Shown here in pieces: positions 44,075 to 54,215 of a stretch of 64,000 nucleotides of DNA. The stretch covers positions 50,046,908-50,110,907 of the forward strand of contig CM055106.1 in assembly GCA_029204225.1 (NCBI GenBank), written 5' to 3'. A model generated the notes under the pieces. That model saw only the letters and a program-made list of their open reading frames with translations, did not search any database and was not told the origin of the DNA. The stretch comes from Diphasiastrum complanatum (taxonomy: Eukaryota; Streptophyta; Lycopodiopsida; Lycopodiales; Lycopodiaceae). The translations under genes were made by a program, and so were the position numbers. Within the stretch, counting starts at the first letter, position 1. Every line of letters starts with the position of its first letter.

Positions 44075-44490
44075 GATCATGGTGGATTGATAGTGGAGCT
44101 AGTTCACACATGACTAGTCACAAGAAGTTCTTTACTTCTTTGATCACTTATGATGGAGCCAAGAAAGCAATTCACATGGCCAATGATGGTGAGTGTGTGA
44201 TTGAAGGTATTGGTTCAATTCTTATTTGTCTCTCTACTAATAGGAAATCAAGACTTGATGGTGTTCTTTACATTCCTTCACTTTCAAAGAATTTGCTAAG
44301 TGTTGGTCAAATGATAGAGAAAGGATACATGATAAAGTTTGGTCGTGATGCTTGTTTCATTACAAAGGAAGAAATCTTGGTTGCTAGGGGCAATAGACAA
44401 GGTAGACTTTTCAAGCTTGATGCTTTTGTTATGGCTAGCAAAAAGGATGGAATGGAAAAGGAGATTGGTCTCAACTTTCCAAAGTTACCT
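44075..44490 (+). pseudogene. Copia protease region (element D)
   Basis: The frame reads SWWIDSGASSHMTSHKKFF with the DSG active site, then LDGVLYIPSLSKNLLSVGQM and GRLFKLDAFV, just as in elements A and C. In those elements integrase follows at once; here the sequence continues into unrelated coding-like DNA. Confidence 0.88.
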
Positions 44491-46575
44491 TTTAGCATCA
44501 ATAAGATTGGTGGATCTTATGCAAAGTCTAAAAAGCTTCCTTATGCTAGATCTAGGTCAAGATCTAATATGCCTATTGGAGATGTCCATCTTTGTGCTAA
44601 CTTGGCTAGTCTTGAAGATAATGATGGTGTTTCAATGGTTCTTCATGGCAAGTGCGAGCATGCAAAAGGTAAGGAAATAGCTAACTTCATCAATGGAGGT
44701 GAAGGTTCTTCCTTGGAAAAGATTGTTGCTAATGATTTCTTTGATCATATGGAAAAAGATGTTGCTAGGTGCATGCATGAAGGAGATGGTTCTTCTACAT
44801 TCTTTGTGATGAGTCCAAGAAAGTCATTTTTGCAGCAAGTGGAGTCACATGTCTTCATAAAGAGAGTAGATCAAATGGTTCTATCAAGAGACTTGGTGAG
44901 GGAGATAGTCACAAGTCAAGGAGAAGAGAAGTATGTGAAGAGTTCAAAGTAGGATGTACTTTGAATGATGTCATTGTGAATGATAGTGAGGAAGAATCAT
45001 TATCATATGATTCATTATCTAAAACATTGAGTAGAAGTTCTTGTTTGAAAAAAGAGAGTACTTCAATCATCCTTATGTTGAAGGTACTAATCATTTTTTT
45101 CATGGCTTCTAATGTTTTTGAGGTTTCTACTTCTTATGATGCAATCATTAAGAGGGAGTCTTATGAAGGAAAGAGCAATGGAAGATTGGTTCTTGGGAAG
45201 ATCCAAGGCATGGATCTCACATCTCTTCATCAACTCAAAGGATTCTATGATTGTGAATTGATCACTCATGATCAAGATGGCAAAAGGTTGGTTGGAGAAG
45301 ACTACATGCAGCAAATCGAGAGGCAATTTCTTCAAGACAAGGGAGATCTCATTGGTGAGCTTATTGAGGTTTGTTATGAACTCAAGAAGGCTGGATTTAT
45401 TAGGTTTGATACTCATCTTCACCTACTCTACTTCATGTTGGATGGAAAGTTTGGAATCTATCTTTTGATTTATGATGGTGACATTGGTGACATTGTTTTC
45501 ACTAACCTTTGTGGAAATTCGAGATCAAGCATTGATGAGATCTTGTTGGATCTAGATCATATGTTTGAGAGGGAGTATTTCTAGAGGTTCAGGTTTGAAG
45601 ATATTCATATCTTTGATATCTTTGATGATCAAGAGAAAGGTAAGCAAGTGGAAGCGACTCACTTTGCTTTACTCACATGTTTTGGAGAATTTTCTTGTGT
45701 AGATGATGCTATGCAAGTGGATATTGGTTCTCATGGTTTTATACTGGAAAAGCAAGTAATGGATCTGGAAAACAAAGTTTGTTCAATGACTTTGATGGTC
45801 AAGAATAATATCAAGAGGTTGGTCTCAAAGGGCTTCAACAACACAAAAGGAAAGGTGGCAATTTGGAGCTAGTCAAGAGCATCAAAGGAAGGTTATTTGG
45901 CAAAGATGTTATGGATCTGTTTTTGCAGCTTATTGAAGACTCAAGTAAGGTCAAAGGAGCAGCAAGGAAGTGTTGCTCAAGTTTACTTTACTTGTTCTAT
46001 CTCATGTATGAGCTATTTCATATGGATGTGTGCAAATTGTCAAGATATGGACAAACTAGCTACATTGTCTTGCAATATCTTATTGTTGGAGTTGTACTAT
46101 AATTCTTGGCTGGTTTTGCTGATGGAAATGAAGCTAATGGAGGCTCATTATGTCACTCATTCATGGCCAAGTCATCAAGGTTTGATGTTATCTTGTGGCA
46201 AGATGGAGATGGAGCATTCATGGAGTTTTATGGTGGAGACATATCAAGAAAGGACAAAGTTGGAGGAGACAAGCAAGCAAATGGTCATCACTCACATTTA
46301 TTGTTTGGTTGCTGTAATTTTTCAAAGAGTTTAAAGTTTGAAACATGGAGGAATCATTTCATTCACATTCTATTTGGTTCTTCATGTTCTAGTTATATCT
46401 TGATGTGTAAAATTGATGTAAGAAATAGTGAAGCATCCAATTTGGACACTATTCTCTATATCAATTATGAAAGATACTTTAGAACCTTAGAAAGGAGATC
46501 TATACTTAGGATGGAGATCATTCTAAATTTGGATCAAAGTTCTATTGTCAAAACTATGCCAAAACTAGTTGAAGA
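44491..46575 (+). other. Non-pol, coding-like cargo of element D
   Basis: The 2.1 kb between protease and the polypurine tract carries plus-strand frames in series: to 44952 (continuing the protease frame), 44961-45584 (207 codons), 45648-45872, and 45897-46334 overlapping 46106-46585. They encode mixed charged and hydrophobic protein without motifs I know (for example KGDLIGELIEVCYELKKAGF, LLIYDGDIGDIVFTN). No integrase or reverse-transcriptase motif is present. It may be heavily diverged pol-replacement sequence or captured DNA. Element E has a similar arrangement after its protease. Confidence 0.5.
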
Positions 46576-46580
46576 GGGAG

Positions 46581-47201
46581 TGTGAGAGATTTCAACTAGT
46601 TTAGTCTAGTTTAGTCACATTTTGGTAAATTGTCAATAAGAGGCCAAAACTCATTTTAGACTTAGAGATAAACTTCTTGAAGTTATATTAGTTTGAGAAA
46701 GTTGGTAGTCGAGTTTGAGAGAGATTCAAATTTGAACTTTGGGTACATTGAATCTAGACCCAAAAATAGTAGGGTTTACATTTTGGAGGGAAAGCCAAGT
46801 GGCCAAATAGGGTTTGGAAACTCTATAAAAGTATGTAACTCATGTAAAGACACATCTTCTCTCTTCTATCTCTCATTTCATCATAATACATGGTTCTCTT
46901 TGGGTTCTACTACTCATTGGTGCACTATCTTGGTGATATTTTGCAATCTTGTGTGTAGAATGCTCATATTTTGCTATTTTTGGTTCCACACGTGTGAAAT
47001 ATAGTAGGGTACTGTAATTGTACGGACAACAAACATATTTTATGTTTTGGTTCATGTTTGATCAGTATCTCTTAGATTTTGCGTCTCATTTTGTGTGTAG
47101 ATGCTGATTTTTCTACATTGGCAGGAATGTTGGTTTGCTCCTTATTGTAACCAAAGATCAGGGACATGAATTGGATCTTGAATGATTTGAAATCTTTCAC
47201 A
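46581..47201 (+). repeat. 3' LTR of element D
   Basis: Matches 41923-42576 with about 30 substitutions and a missing 33-bp segment. It carries CTATAAAAG at about 46823 and the CACGTG palindrome at 46989. Confidence 0.95.
46985..46998. promoter_or_regulatory. G-box palindrome in element D 3' LTR
   Basis: TCCACACGTGTGAA, one base different from the 5' LTR copy; the CACGTG core is intact despite about 5% divergence between the LTRs. Confidence 0.65.
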
Positions 47202-47206
47202 TTCAT

Positions 47207-47429
47207 CAATGCAAGAGTACCACGCCTGTGGTACTTGCTTCAATCCATAAATGGCTTTGTTTTGTTTACAAATGAGATGCTCTGTCCCTGGCTCAACAAA
47301 TCCTTGAGGTTGTACTAGGTACACCTCTTCATCCAGCATTCCATTAAGAAAAGCAGATTTAACGTCCATTTGCTGGATCTTCCAACCATAGAAAGCAGAA
47401 ATAGCAATGATAGAACGTATAGTTACCAT
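47207..47429 (-). pseudogene. Copia reverse transcriptase, 5' half (element C, cut by element D)
   Basis: The frame encodes MVTIRSIIAISA, QQMDVKSAFLNG, EEVYLVQPQGF and AIYGLKQVPQAWYS and then IDE, where element D begins after the TTCAT duplication. The continuation is at 41399-41917. Confidence 0.9.
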
Positions 47430-47478
47430 CTTAGCTATGGGTGCGAAGGTTTCCTCAAAATCAATACCTTTCTACTGT

Positions 47479-47964
47479 TCAAATAGACGTCTTATCATCA
47501 GGTAGTTCAACCAAATTCCACATCCTATTTTTTGATATAGCTTCCATTTCTATTTCCATAGCTTCACGCCACTCCTTGTGCTCCTTTGCTTTATCAAAAG
47601 CTTTTTTTTCTTGAGCCTTGAGCACAGAACCCATTAGGGCTAGATTCATTTCTAATCTTGTAGGAGGTTTTGGATTTCTACTTGATCTTCTAAGCTCTCC
47701 CTGCTCACTTGATTCGGGAGTATCTCCTTTATTAGCATCACTTGTTACTGACAAGTACCACTTAGGCACTCTCCTAAGAATCTCATTATTAACCCTATCT
47801 TTTTCCATTGGCTCTTCCATATCGACACCAACTTCTTCTTTCACTTGCACTTTAGCTTTATCATCAAAGGGATCAATTGTCAATTTTATTTGGTCATTTT
47901 GACGCATCTCATCAAAAGTAGCATCTCTTGAAATCACGATCTTTTGTACATCTGTGTCATACAT
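47479..47964 (-). pseudogene. Copia integrase-reverse transcriptase linker (element C)
   Basis: A 161-codon frame starts in the integrase end (KIVISRDATFDE). It continues through an acidic linker (KEEVGVDMEEPMEKD) to a typical ELRRSSRNPKPPTR box and the start of reverse transcriptase (HKEWREAMEIEMEAISKNRMW). A frameshift near 47470 separates it from the palm. Confidence 0.8.
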
Positions 47965-48033
47965 CCGGTATGCCTTGGATCTTTCATCATATCCAAGAAA
48001 ATTACACTTAACAACCTTTGCATCCAGCTTCTT

Positions 48034-48773
48034 TCATTTTTCATCAGGCACATGAGCGTAAGCATCACATCCAAATACTCGTAAATGAGAAATATTAGGT
48101 TTCTTTCCAGAAAAAGCTTCGTAAGGTGTCTTACCCTCCATGGACTTCGTAGGACACCGATTCAAGATATGAGTAGCTGTGTTGCATGCTTCTGTCCAAA
48201 AGGTATTTGGCAAACCCTTGCTCTTAAGCATTGCCCTAGCCATCTCCACAATGGATCTGTTTTTCTGTTTTGCAATTCCGTTATATTGTGGTGAATAGGG
48301 TGTAGTGGTTTGTCTCTTGATCCCCTGATCCTTGCAAAAATTTATAAACTCTGTTGAAAAATACTCACCACCACCATCTGATCTGAGGGTCTTAATATAA
48401 CAACCTGTTTGTTTTTCAACTAGAGCCTTGAACTCTTTAAATTTGACAAAAGCATCAAATTTCTTGCTTATGAAATAAATCCAGATATGTCTACTATAGT
48501 CATCAATAAATGTGATGAAATAGTAACAACCACTAATGGACCTAGTTTGTATGGGTCCACACAGATCACTATGAACAAGATCAAAAATGCCATTGGCTCT
48601 TCTTGCTCCATCTTTGGGAAATCTCTCTCTCTATGCTGTTTTCCCAATATGCAACCCTCAAAAATTTTTCCTTCAAAAGAGATATCAAGCAATCCAACAA
48701 GTAGATTACCTCTTTTAAGGATTTGCAAGCTTTGAGCACTAATATGACCAAATCTTTGATGCCAAAGATCACT
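48034..48773 (-). pseudogene. Copia integrase (element C)
   Basis: Multiple frames with stops. Recognisable pieces are a GHLS-like start near 48770, a SWIYFISKKFDAF segment near 48470, a SDGGGEYFS segment near 48365 and an NGIAKQKNRSIVEMARAML segment near 48255. The clean end is FWTEACNTATHILNRCPTKS to FGCDAYAHVPDEK. The segment order is correct for a Copia integrase, but the frame is broken repeatedly. Confidence 0.75.
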
Positions 48774-49217
48774 TCAACTATCAACAATGCTTACCATAGC
48801 TTGAGTAAAAGATCTCGCATTCAATTTGTAGAGTCGATTCCCGTTGACTCTAGCTCCTGTAGCAATCACTTTGTAGTGATTTTTGATGTCTTTGACAAGA
48901 CATTTGTAATTGTCAAACTCAACCTTGAGTTGGTGATCAGCCATCATCCCAACAGATAGTAGATTGTTAGATAAGCCAGGTACATATTGCACATTGCTTA
49001 TCTGCTTTATCTTCCCACTGGCTAACTTCGCTAGTACCACTCCAACTCCTTTAACAGATAGCAATTTGCCATCAACTTGTCCAACTTCATCACCATTGTT
49101 AGTTTCCTTGAGTTCGGAAAACCACTCTTTCCTTGAAGTCATGTGCTTAGATGCACCACTATCAATGTACCAGGTATCCTTGGCTGCATCACTTATCATT
49201 AATGTTGTAATGAACAA
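48774..49217 (-). pseudogene. Copia protease region (element C)
   Basis: The frame gives DTWYIDSGASKHMTSRKEWF, with the DSG active site of the Copia aspartic protease, then VQYVPGLSNNLLSVGMM and NRLYKLNAR before the integrase region. It ends at a stop at 48774, and integrase continues in other frames. Confidence 0.85.
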
Positions 49218-49367
49218 TTTTGAACTCTCACCTGTATCATCTTCATATTGATCATCATTGTATTGATGTTGATCAGTATAAATATTTTCATAATAATAGT
49301 CATCAAATTGATGTTGATCAGCATAATTTCCCGCTTGTCATTTGTCTTTTCTTTGTTCCATCTCCTT

Positions 49368-50179
49368 CTATTTCTTGAAGCATTCACGCTCCCAGTGGCC
49401 AGGTTTGTTGCAGTACCTACAATTTCCAGGTTTATTTTGTCTTGAATAGCCGTGTCCTTGACCTCGACCTTGATTCCAATTGCCTCGATTTGGACTATCA
49501 TTGAAGTGCTCATGAAATTGTTGAAATGATCCCCGGCTTGAGTTTCCTCCTCTCGATTGATACCTTCCACGGCCAAATCTTCCATCTCGTCCTCTAACTG
49601 CAAGAGCTTGATCATAGCTCCTGTTACGATGATTCAAATTCTCTTGACGTTGCTCTTCTTGCAAAAGCAATCCACCTAGTTCTTCATAGGTTGGAAGATT
49701 TTCTCTTGTGGCTATACTCATGTCAATTGCACGATCTCACGATCTTGTACTCGCTCTCCAACTGCTGCTAATTGGTCACGGATCTCTTTGATCTTCAGTA
49801 TGTGATTTTCAATAGTTGCACCATCATCCATCTGCAATGTATGCAACTTCGTCTTCAGATACAATATTCGAGATGTATTTGTCGTTTCAAACAATGCCTT
49901 CAATGTATCCCACGTTTCTTTCGGTCCTTCTGAATCTGAAATATAGGGAATAATTGCATCTCTAACTGATAGGTTGATGACATTCTGGGCTTTCCGTTTT
50001 CTCCTATTAAATGTCCGCTGATCTTCTTCAATCACTAGTCTTGTCTCTTCACCTGTCACGATCTCCGATAGCTCCTTTTCCGTCAAAATGTTCTTCAGTT
50101 TGAATTTCCAAACTGCATAGATGCCGACACCTTCCAATTTGCTTGACTCATTAAGGACACTCTCGCTTAGAGTTGTCAT
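49368..50179 (-). pseudogene. Copia gag with zinc knuckle (element C)
   Basis: From ATG 50179 the minus strand encodes a Copia gag (YAVWKFKLKNIL, ETWDTLKALFET, MDDGATIENHILKIKEIRDQL). A frameshift near 49720 leads into the second frame with an Arg/Gly-rich segment (GRDGRFGRGRYQSRGG) and the zinc knuckle CRYCNKPGHWEREC. A stop follows near 49368. Gag would coat and package element RNA. Confidence 0.85.
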
Positions 50180-50254
50180 TAGTGGATAGATGAGTCTAAA
50201 TCACAAAACTTATCACACCACAGAACTGTAAATATTTTTTTTTTGGTTGGACAA

Positions 50255-50487
50255 TGCAACATCAAGCATTCACCACAAGAAGGCGGAAGAAGAACACGCA
50301 CAATCACACTATCATCTATATCATACTGAATGTCAAATGTACAAATAAACCTTGAACACCTGATACAGAGAGAAGACCTACGAGTAGACTAATAGGCTAT
50401 CCTATGACTAATGACAGCTGGTCACAGCTGTCAACATTAATGTACCTCGTAAATAGTAAGAATGAAGGTTATCATTGATTTCTAACA
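50255..50487 (-). repeat. 5' LTR of element C
   Basis: Direct repeat of 40623-40864 at about 92% identity. The leader between it and the gag ATG at 50179 is only about 75 bases. It starts TTGTCCAACC on the minus strand and not the usual TGGTATCAGAG. Confidence 0.9.
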
Positions 50488-51825
50488 ATTCTAAAGTTAT
50501 AAAATGACAAAAAATGGAGAGAGTCAGTCTTACAATTAGGAATGGAGCACTTTCAAATTCAGAAGACTCAGAAGGCCTCAACTTCAGTGTTCAATCAGAA
50601 AATAATATCTGGTGGTTGGCAGCATTTCAGGTATAAGAGTTTCTTGGCATAATCAATAGGAATATGGATTTCATTTGGGAAATCTTCTCTGTGTTAATAT
50701 TATGCGGCTAAATCACGTTTTTGTTTACTCTTATAGGTGATGAAAGAAGACCATGACATTCTCTCATGGATATTTAATAGAACGTCATATCCTGCCACCA
50801 TAAAAAATCACATGGAGGGAGTTCCACTCAATTTTTCTGAAATTGGCACTTTCAACATAGAATGGCATTTAGCAGGAGTTCTGAAGACATTAAAATGTAT
50901 GTTCAATGTATCCCATGGTGCTAACTCTAAACACCCTTGTTTGTACTGCATGAAGACAACAAAAGACATGACAAGGAGTGCAGGAATATCAAGAGATCGA
51001 GAAGATCCTAATTGGAAACCCGTACTACCGATTCCTCTTCAAAATGTTCATATTTGTACATTGCATGCAGAGGTGTGTATAATAGAAAAAATAATATATC
51101 TTCACATCTTGTTTGCATGGAATTCCAAGCTAAAGGCATCTGTGAAGGAAGCTATTTCAAAATTAGAGCATGTGTTGTTAAAGCATGCTTACATTAAGGC
51201 CACGTTAAAATAAAAAAAGACGACAAGCTATCAAATAAAACAAGAAATATTCCATGGAAGCCGAGCATTGGAGGATCCAAAGCTCGTAGATTTTTATCAA
51301 ATTATCCAAGATTTTTATCCAAGATTCAATACTCGGTTTGGAAAGAGATAATAGCTGCAACTCAAGATTTCGAAGAAGAAGGTTCTACTTGTGTACACAA
51401 AGTAAAAGTTTGGAGAAAATTAGACAACATGGTGAAATACTTGAGAAAAGATAAATTTTCAAATACTGATGTACAAATGATACAGAAAACAACCAGTAAA
51501 TTTGTGGATGCAGTTTGAAGTGCATGGGGTTTAGATCATATAACTCATTATATGGTAAGATTTCGATGTCACACTAGTGTAGACAAATATTTAACTTTTG
51601 GTACTGATTTGTATTTTGTTTTTATGACATGCAGCACATATTACGGCATCATTCGACATTCTTGCAAGAAATAGTGGAAGTCTTAGCATATGGTCATTAC
51701 AAGGAATGAAAAAATCTCATTGGCAAGCAAGAGCGACATTTCATAAAAGGGCACAACATGGTGGGACTAGCACAAAGAATAGCTATATATTACAACTTTT
51801 CCAATGGTTTTACAGAAGAATCTAA
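50488..51825 (+). pseudogene. Transposase-like gene, 3' half
   Basis: The gene resumes after element C. An exon ending in NNIWWLAAFQ (donor CAG/GTATAA at 50629) joins in phase to an exon from 50737 (VMKEDHDILSWIFNR) after a TTACTCTTATAG acceptor. The latter contains WHLAGVLKTLKCMF, a possible zinc-binding HPCLYCMKT and VHICTLHAEV. Coding continues with a stop near 51515 to a donor ATG/GTAAGA near 51555, and a last exon from about 51636 reads WSLQGMKKSHWQARATF, QHGGTSTKNSYILQLFQWFY and a stop at 51823-51825. The regular spliced structure and the His/Cys and DNA-transposon-like C-terminal segments suggest a transposase. I cannot name the superfamily. Confidence 0.6.
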
Positions 51826-51962
51826 ATTCGTCATAATACAAAATCGACGGATTATAAAAAATTTCAAAAAGCATGCAAATTTATACAAGCCAATAGGCAA
51901 TAGACACACAGAGAGATTTTGTATATTAAATGAAAATTTTACAAAGTTCGGTTATCCAATAT

Positions 51963-53547
51963 CTACTCTTCTTTCGACACTTTCTCTAATGAAAGTTGCA
52001 ATTTAGAATCATGCAACAATTTCCTTCTCTCGTAAGGATCCCAGAGCTCATAGTTTTCATGCTTACTCATATCAACGTAGGCTGCATACAATGCAAAACG
52101 AGATGATCTGGGCATGGAATTCACTGGACCATATCCTAAAATCTTAAGTGCAATATTTTTATTAAAAAAATTTATTTTATGCACCCTATTAAATTAATGT
52201 CCTCCAAGAAATGAGAAAGTGCGCCATAATCATTGTGTCACCATGTTGATGAAACTTTGAATGGGCAACACTTATCTCATTATTTTTGAAGAACTTCAGA
52301 TAATGCCCCAATGCATGAGCTCTCAAAAATTCTCCAGCAGAGGATTTCTTTTCACCTAGACGAATCGCAAAATCATCAAGAAAAATTGTTTCCTGAAATG
52401 AAAAAAATACAAAGTAAACTCCAGTATAAAATCTGACATTAAGGATCTACTAGTACAAGATAAGATACAAAACTTACACATTCAATTTTGTCTTCCTCGA
52501 TTACTACCTCTCCATCAATAGTATGTCCACCTTTCGATGTCAATAAGGTTCGTGAATAGACAGTTGGTTTTGGAAAGCCAAGCTGACTTTGAAATCTGAA
52601 GAACTCCTCGTCAGAAGGAAGATCATTTTCTTTTTGGCGCATTTCCTCCACAACCATTTTCAAGCAATCTTTCCCTGAATAAAACTCATTTTTATTTACA
52701 TCGTCAACACCAAGGAGAAGATCATAAGCATCATAATCCATTACATCTGAAAATTCATGAAGCGTTTTGCTCAAAATGCAAAGAGTCTCGGCCTTTGTGA
52801 AATCAAAAAGATCTGATATATCCGATAGTGTCAAAAAAAATTATTATCTATATTATAAGTAGGCAATGTAATAAGAGATCTATCAGAAGGAGAAAGGATA
52901 TTGGTAGTTCTAGGGGCTATAAACGATGCCCTATTTTGTGCAGGATCAAAATCTGTACAATCATCTAAATTTATGTTCGTATCAATTAAAAAAGTCTCTA
53001 TATCTACAATGTTCAACTTTTCAGATTTTATACCATTGGAAGAAGCAGCTTCATAAGTAGAAGGACCAGCATCTGAATTGTCAGAAATATTTAACAAAAG
53101 AACAAAAAACAAATGCAAACTGAAACTCTACAAATCTACATTTTTTATTGGACAATCATCTACAGACTTGAAATCATTATGTAACTTGGTGAACATTCTG
53201 TCAAGCTTAGCTTTATAGGTATGCTTGCTGAGTGTCACCAGGTCCTAATAATGAATCATGTCCTTATTCTGAGATCTGAACAAGAGAGTATTGAGTAGAG
53301 ACTTAAATTTGGGATAAATCTTAGAAAAAGCTTCCACACCAAGACCCTCAGTAATAGAAGGAAGAACAAAAAGAAAAGGAGAAAAAAGAAATTTGAAATA
53401 CTCTATATTATCACTACTACCAAATTCATGAAAAAATGATAGTGTGATTTGTCGAAAATATTCTGCCGTGCAAAGAATGATTGATCTGACATTTGTCACA
53501 TGCATAATGGCATGTGTCGTATTCTGATTTGTGCATGTGTCTGACAC
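51963..53547 (-). pseudogene. Second gene of the DNA transposon-like locus, convergent with the transposase
   Basis: Minus-strand pieces follow one another: 53547-53245 and on to about 53112 (broken by one TAG; YKAKLDRMFTKLHNDFKSVDD), 53080-52831 (an IETFLIDTNINLDDCTDFDP segment), 52834-52470 (CILSKTLHEFSDVMDYDAYDLLLGV, then DEEFFRFQSQLGFPKP), 52390-52200 (IFLDDFAIRLGEKKSSAGEF, VAHSKFHQHGDTM) and 52140-51963 (YGPVNSMPRSSRFALYAAYV). Intron-like gaps end in AG acceptors. The last exon ends 138 bp from the transposase stop, so the two genes converge. No function is recognised. One stop and one frameshift suggest decay. Confidence 0.5.
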
Positions 53548-53548
53548 C

Positions 53549-53662
53549 CACGTGGCCTCATTATTGCATCATAATCACCTGTATGGACAATACACGTGGC
53601 CCACTTAAATGATGCCACATGTCCGTAATCGTTTTTCACACGTGCAAAATTTTTTTTATAAA
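53549..53662. promoter_or_regulatory. Cluster of three CACGTG motifs with a TATA-like box
   Basis: CACGTG occurs at 53549, 53593 and 53639, and TTTATAAATA at about 53653-53662. The cluster lies just upstream of the first visible exon of the minus-strand gene (53547). It could be its promoter, or a remnant of an LTR, because the same motif marks LTRs elsewhere in the window. Confidence 0.4.
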
Positions 53663-53679
53663 TACCTCCTCCAAATTTT

Positions 53680-54045
53680 TGTTTTTTTTCGAAGCTTATC
53701 AGGAATATGTGCATACGCTGCACAGCCAAAGATTCTAACGTGAGATAGGTTGGGCTTTCTAACCCACCATAACTCGTGTGGTGTCGTGTGAGGGGCATCA
53801 GACTTCTCTGTCCTGCTCTGGATGTATGCGGCTATAGCTACTGCTTCAGCCCATAGTACCCTTGGAGCCTTCGAGTAGGCCATCATGCATCTGGCTGCTT
53901 CCATCAGGGTCCTGTTCTTTCTTTCTGCAACACCATTGTGCTGCGGCGTATAGGCTGCAGTCCTTCTGTGAATGATGCCACGATTATTGCAGAAGCCAAT
54001 GAAGCGATTTGAGATGTATTCGCCACCTTGATCTGTCCGGTTTTT
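53680..54045 (-). pseudogene. Copia integrase fragment
   Basis: The minus strand reads NRTDQGGEYISNRF near 54045-54005 and then RGIIHRRTAAYTPQHNGVAERKNR, LMEAARCMMAYSKAPRVLWAEA, LWWVRKPNLSHVRIFGCAAY and HIPDKLRKK to about 53690. This is the integrase core from the second Asp to the C-terminal domain of a Copia lineage different from elements A and C. No LTR is attached. Confidence 0.85.
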
Positions 54046-54215
54046 CGTGTCCCGTCATTTGGTTCGTCGTTGTCGTTTGATTTTTCTCTTGCTGGACCAC
54101 AAAAGATTCTCGTTAGTGAATCTTTCGTGTTTCGTGTCTCTTGACTTTCGTGTTCATGAACACTTTCGTCAGGCAGAGGGCTGAAAGCTAGCAAGGCTTT
54201 GTAAACGGAAACGTT
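54046..54215. other. Junction between opposed Copia fragments
   Basis: Rich in TTTCGTGT and GTCGTTGTCG words, with no coding signal. It separates a minus-strand integrase fragment from a plus-strand one and may be a rearrangement filler. Confidence 0.35.

Larger units (their letters stand above)
41923..47201 (+). mobile_element. Non-autonomous Copia-type LTR element D, nested in element C
   Basis: A 5279-bp element with LTRs of 654 and 621 bp (TGTGAGAG to TTTCACA), a perfect TTCAT target duplication (41918-41922, 47202-47206), an initiator tRNA-Met primer site at 42577 and a polypurine tract AAGAGGGAG ending at 46580. It codes for gag and protease on the plus strand. The 2 kb between protease and 3' LTR lacks integrase, reverse transcriptase and RNase H. 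LTRs differ by about 5% plus a 33-bp gap. It must have moved with proteins from another Copia element. It sits in the reverse-transcriptase gene of element C. Confidence 0.93.
40623..50487 (-). mobile_element. Copia LTR retrotransposon C, inserted in the transposase-like gene and split by element D
   Basis: LTRs of 242 bp (40623-40864) and 233 bp (50255-50487) flank a minus-strand gag-pol. Without element D and its duplicated TTCAT the element is about 4.6 kb, a normal compact Copia size. Domain order is gag, zinc knuckle, protease, integrase, reverse transcriptase, RNase H. The LTRs differ by about 8% by eye, plus a 14-bp duplication in the left one. No target duplication is visible (AGATA against ATTCT). 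Several frameshifts and stops show it is dead, and it is older than element D inside it. Confidence 0.9.
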
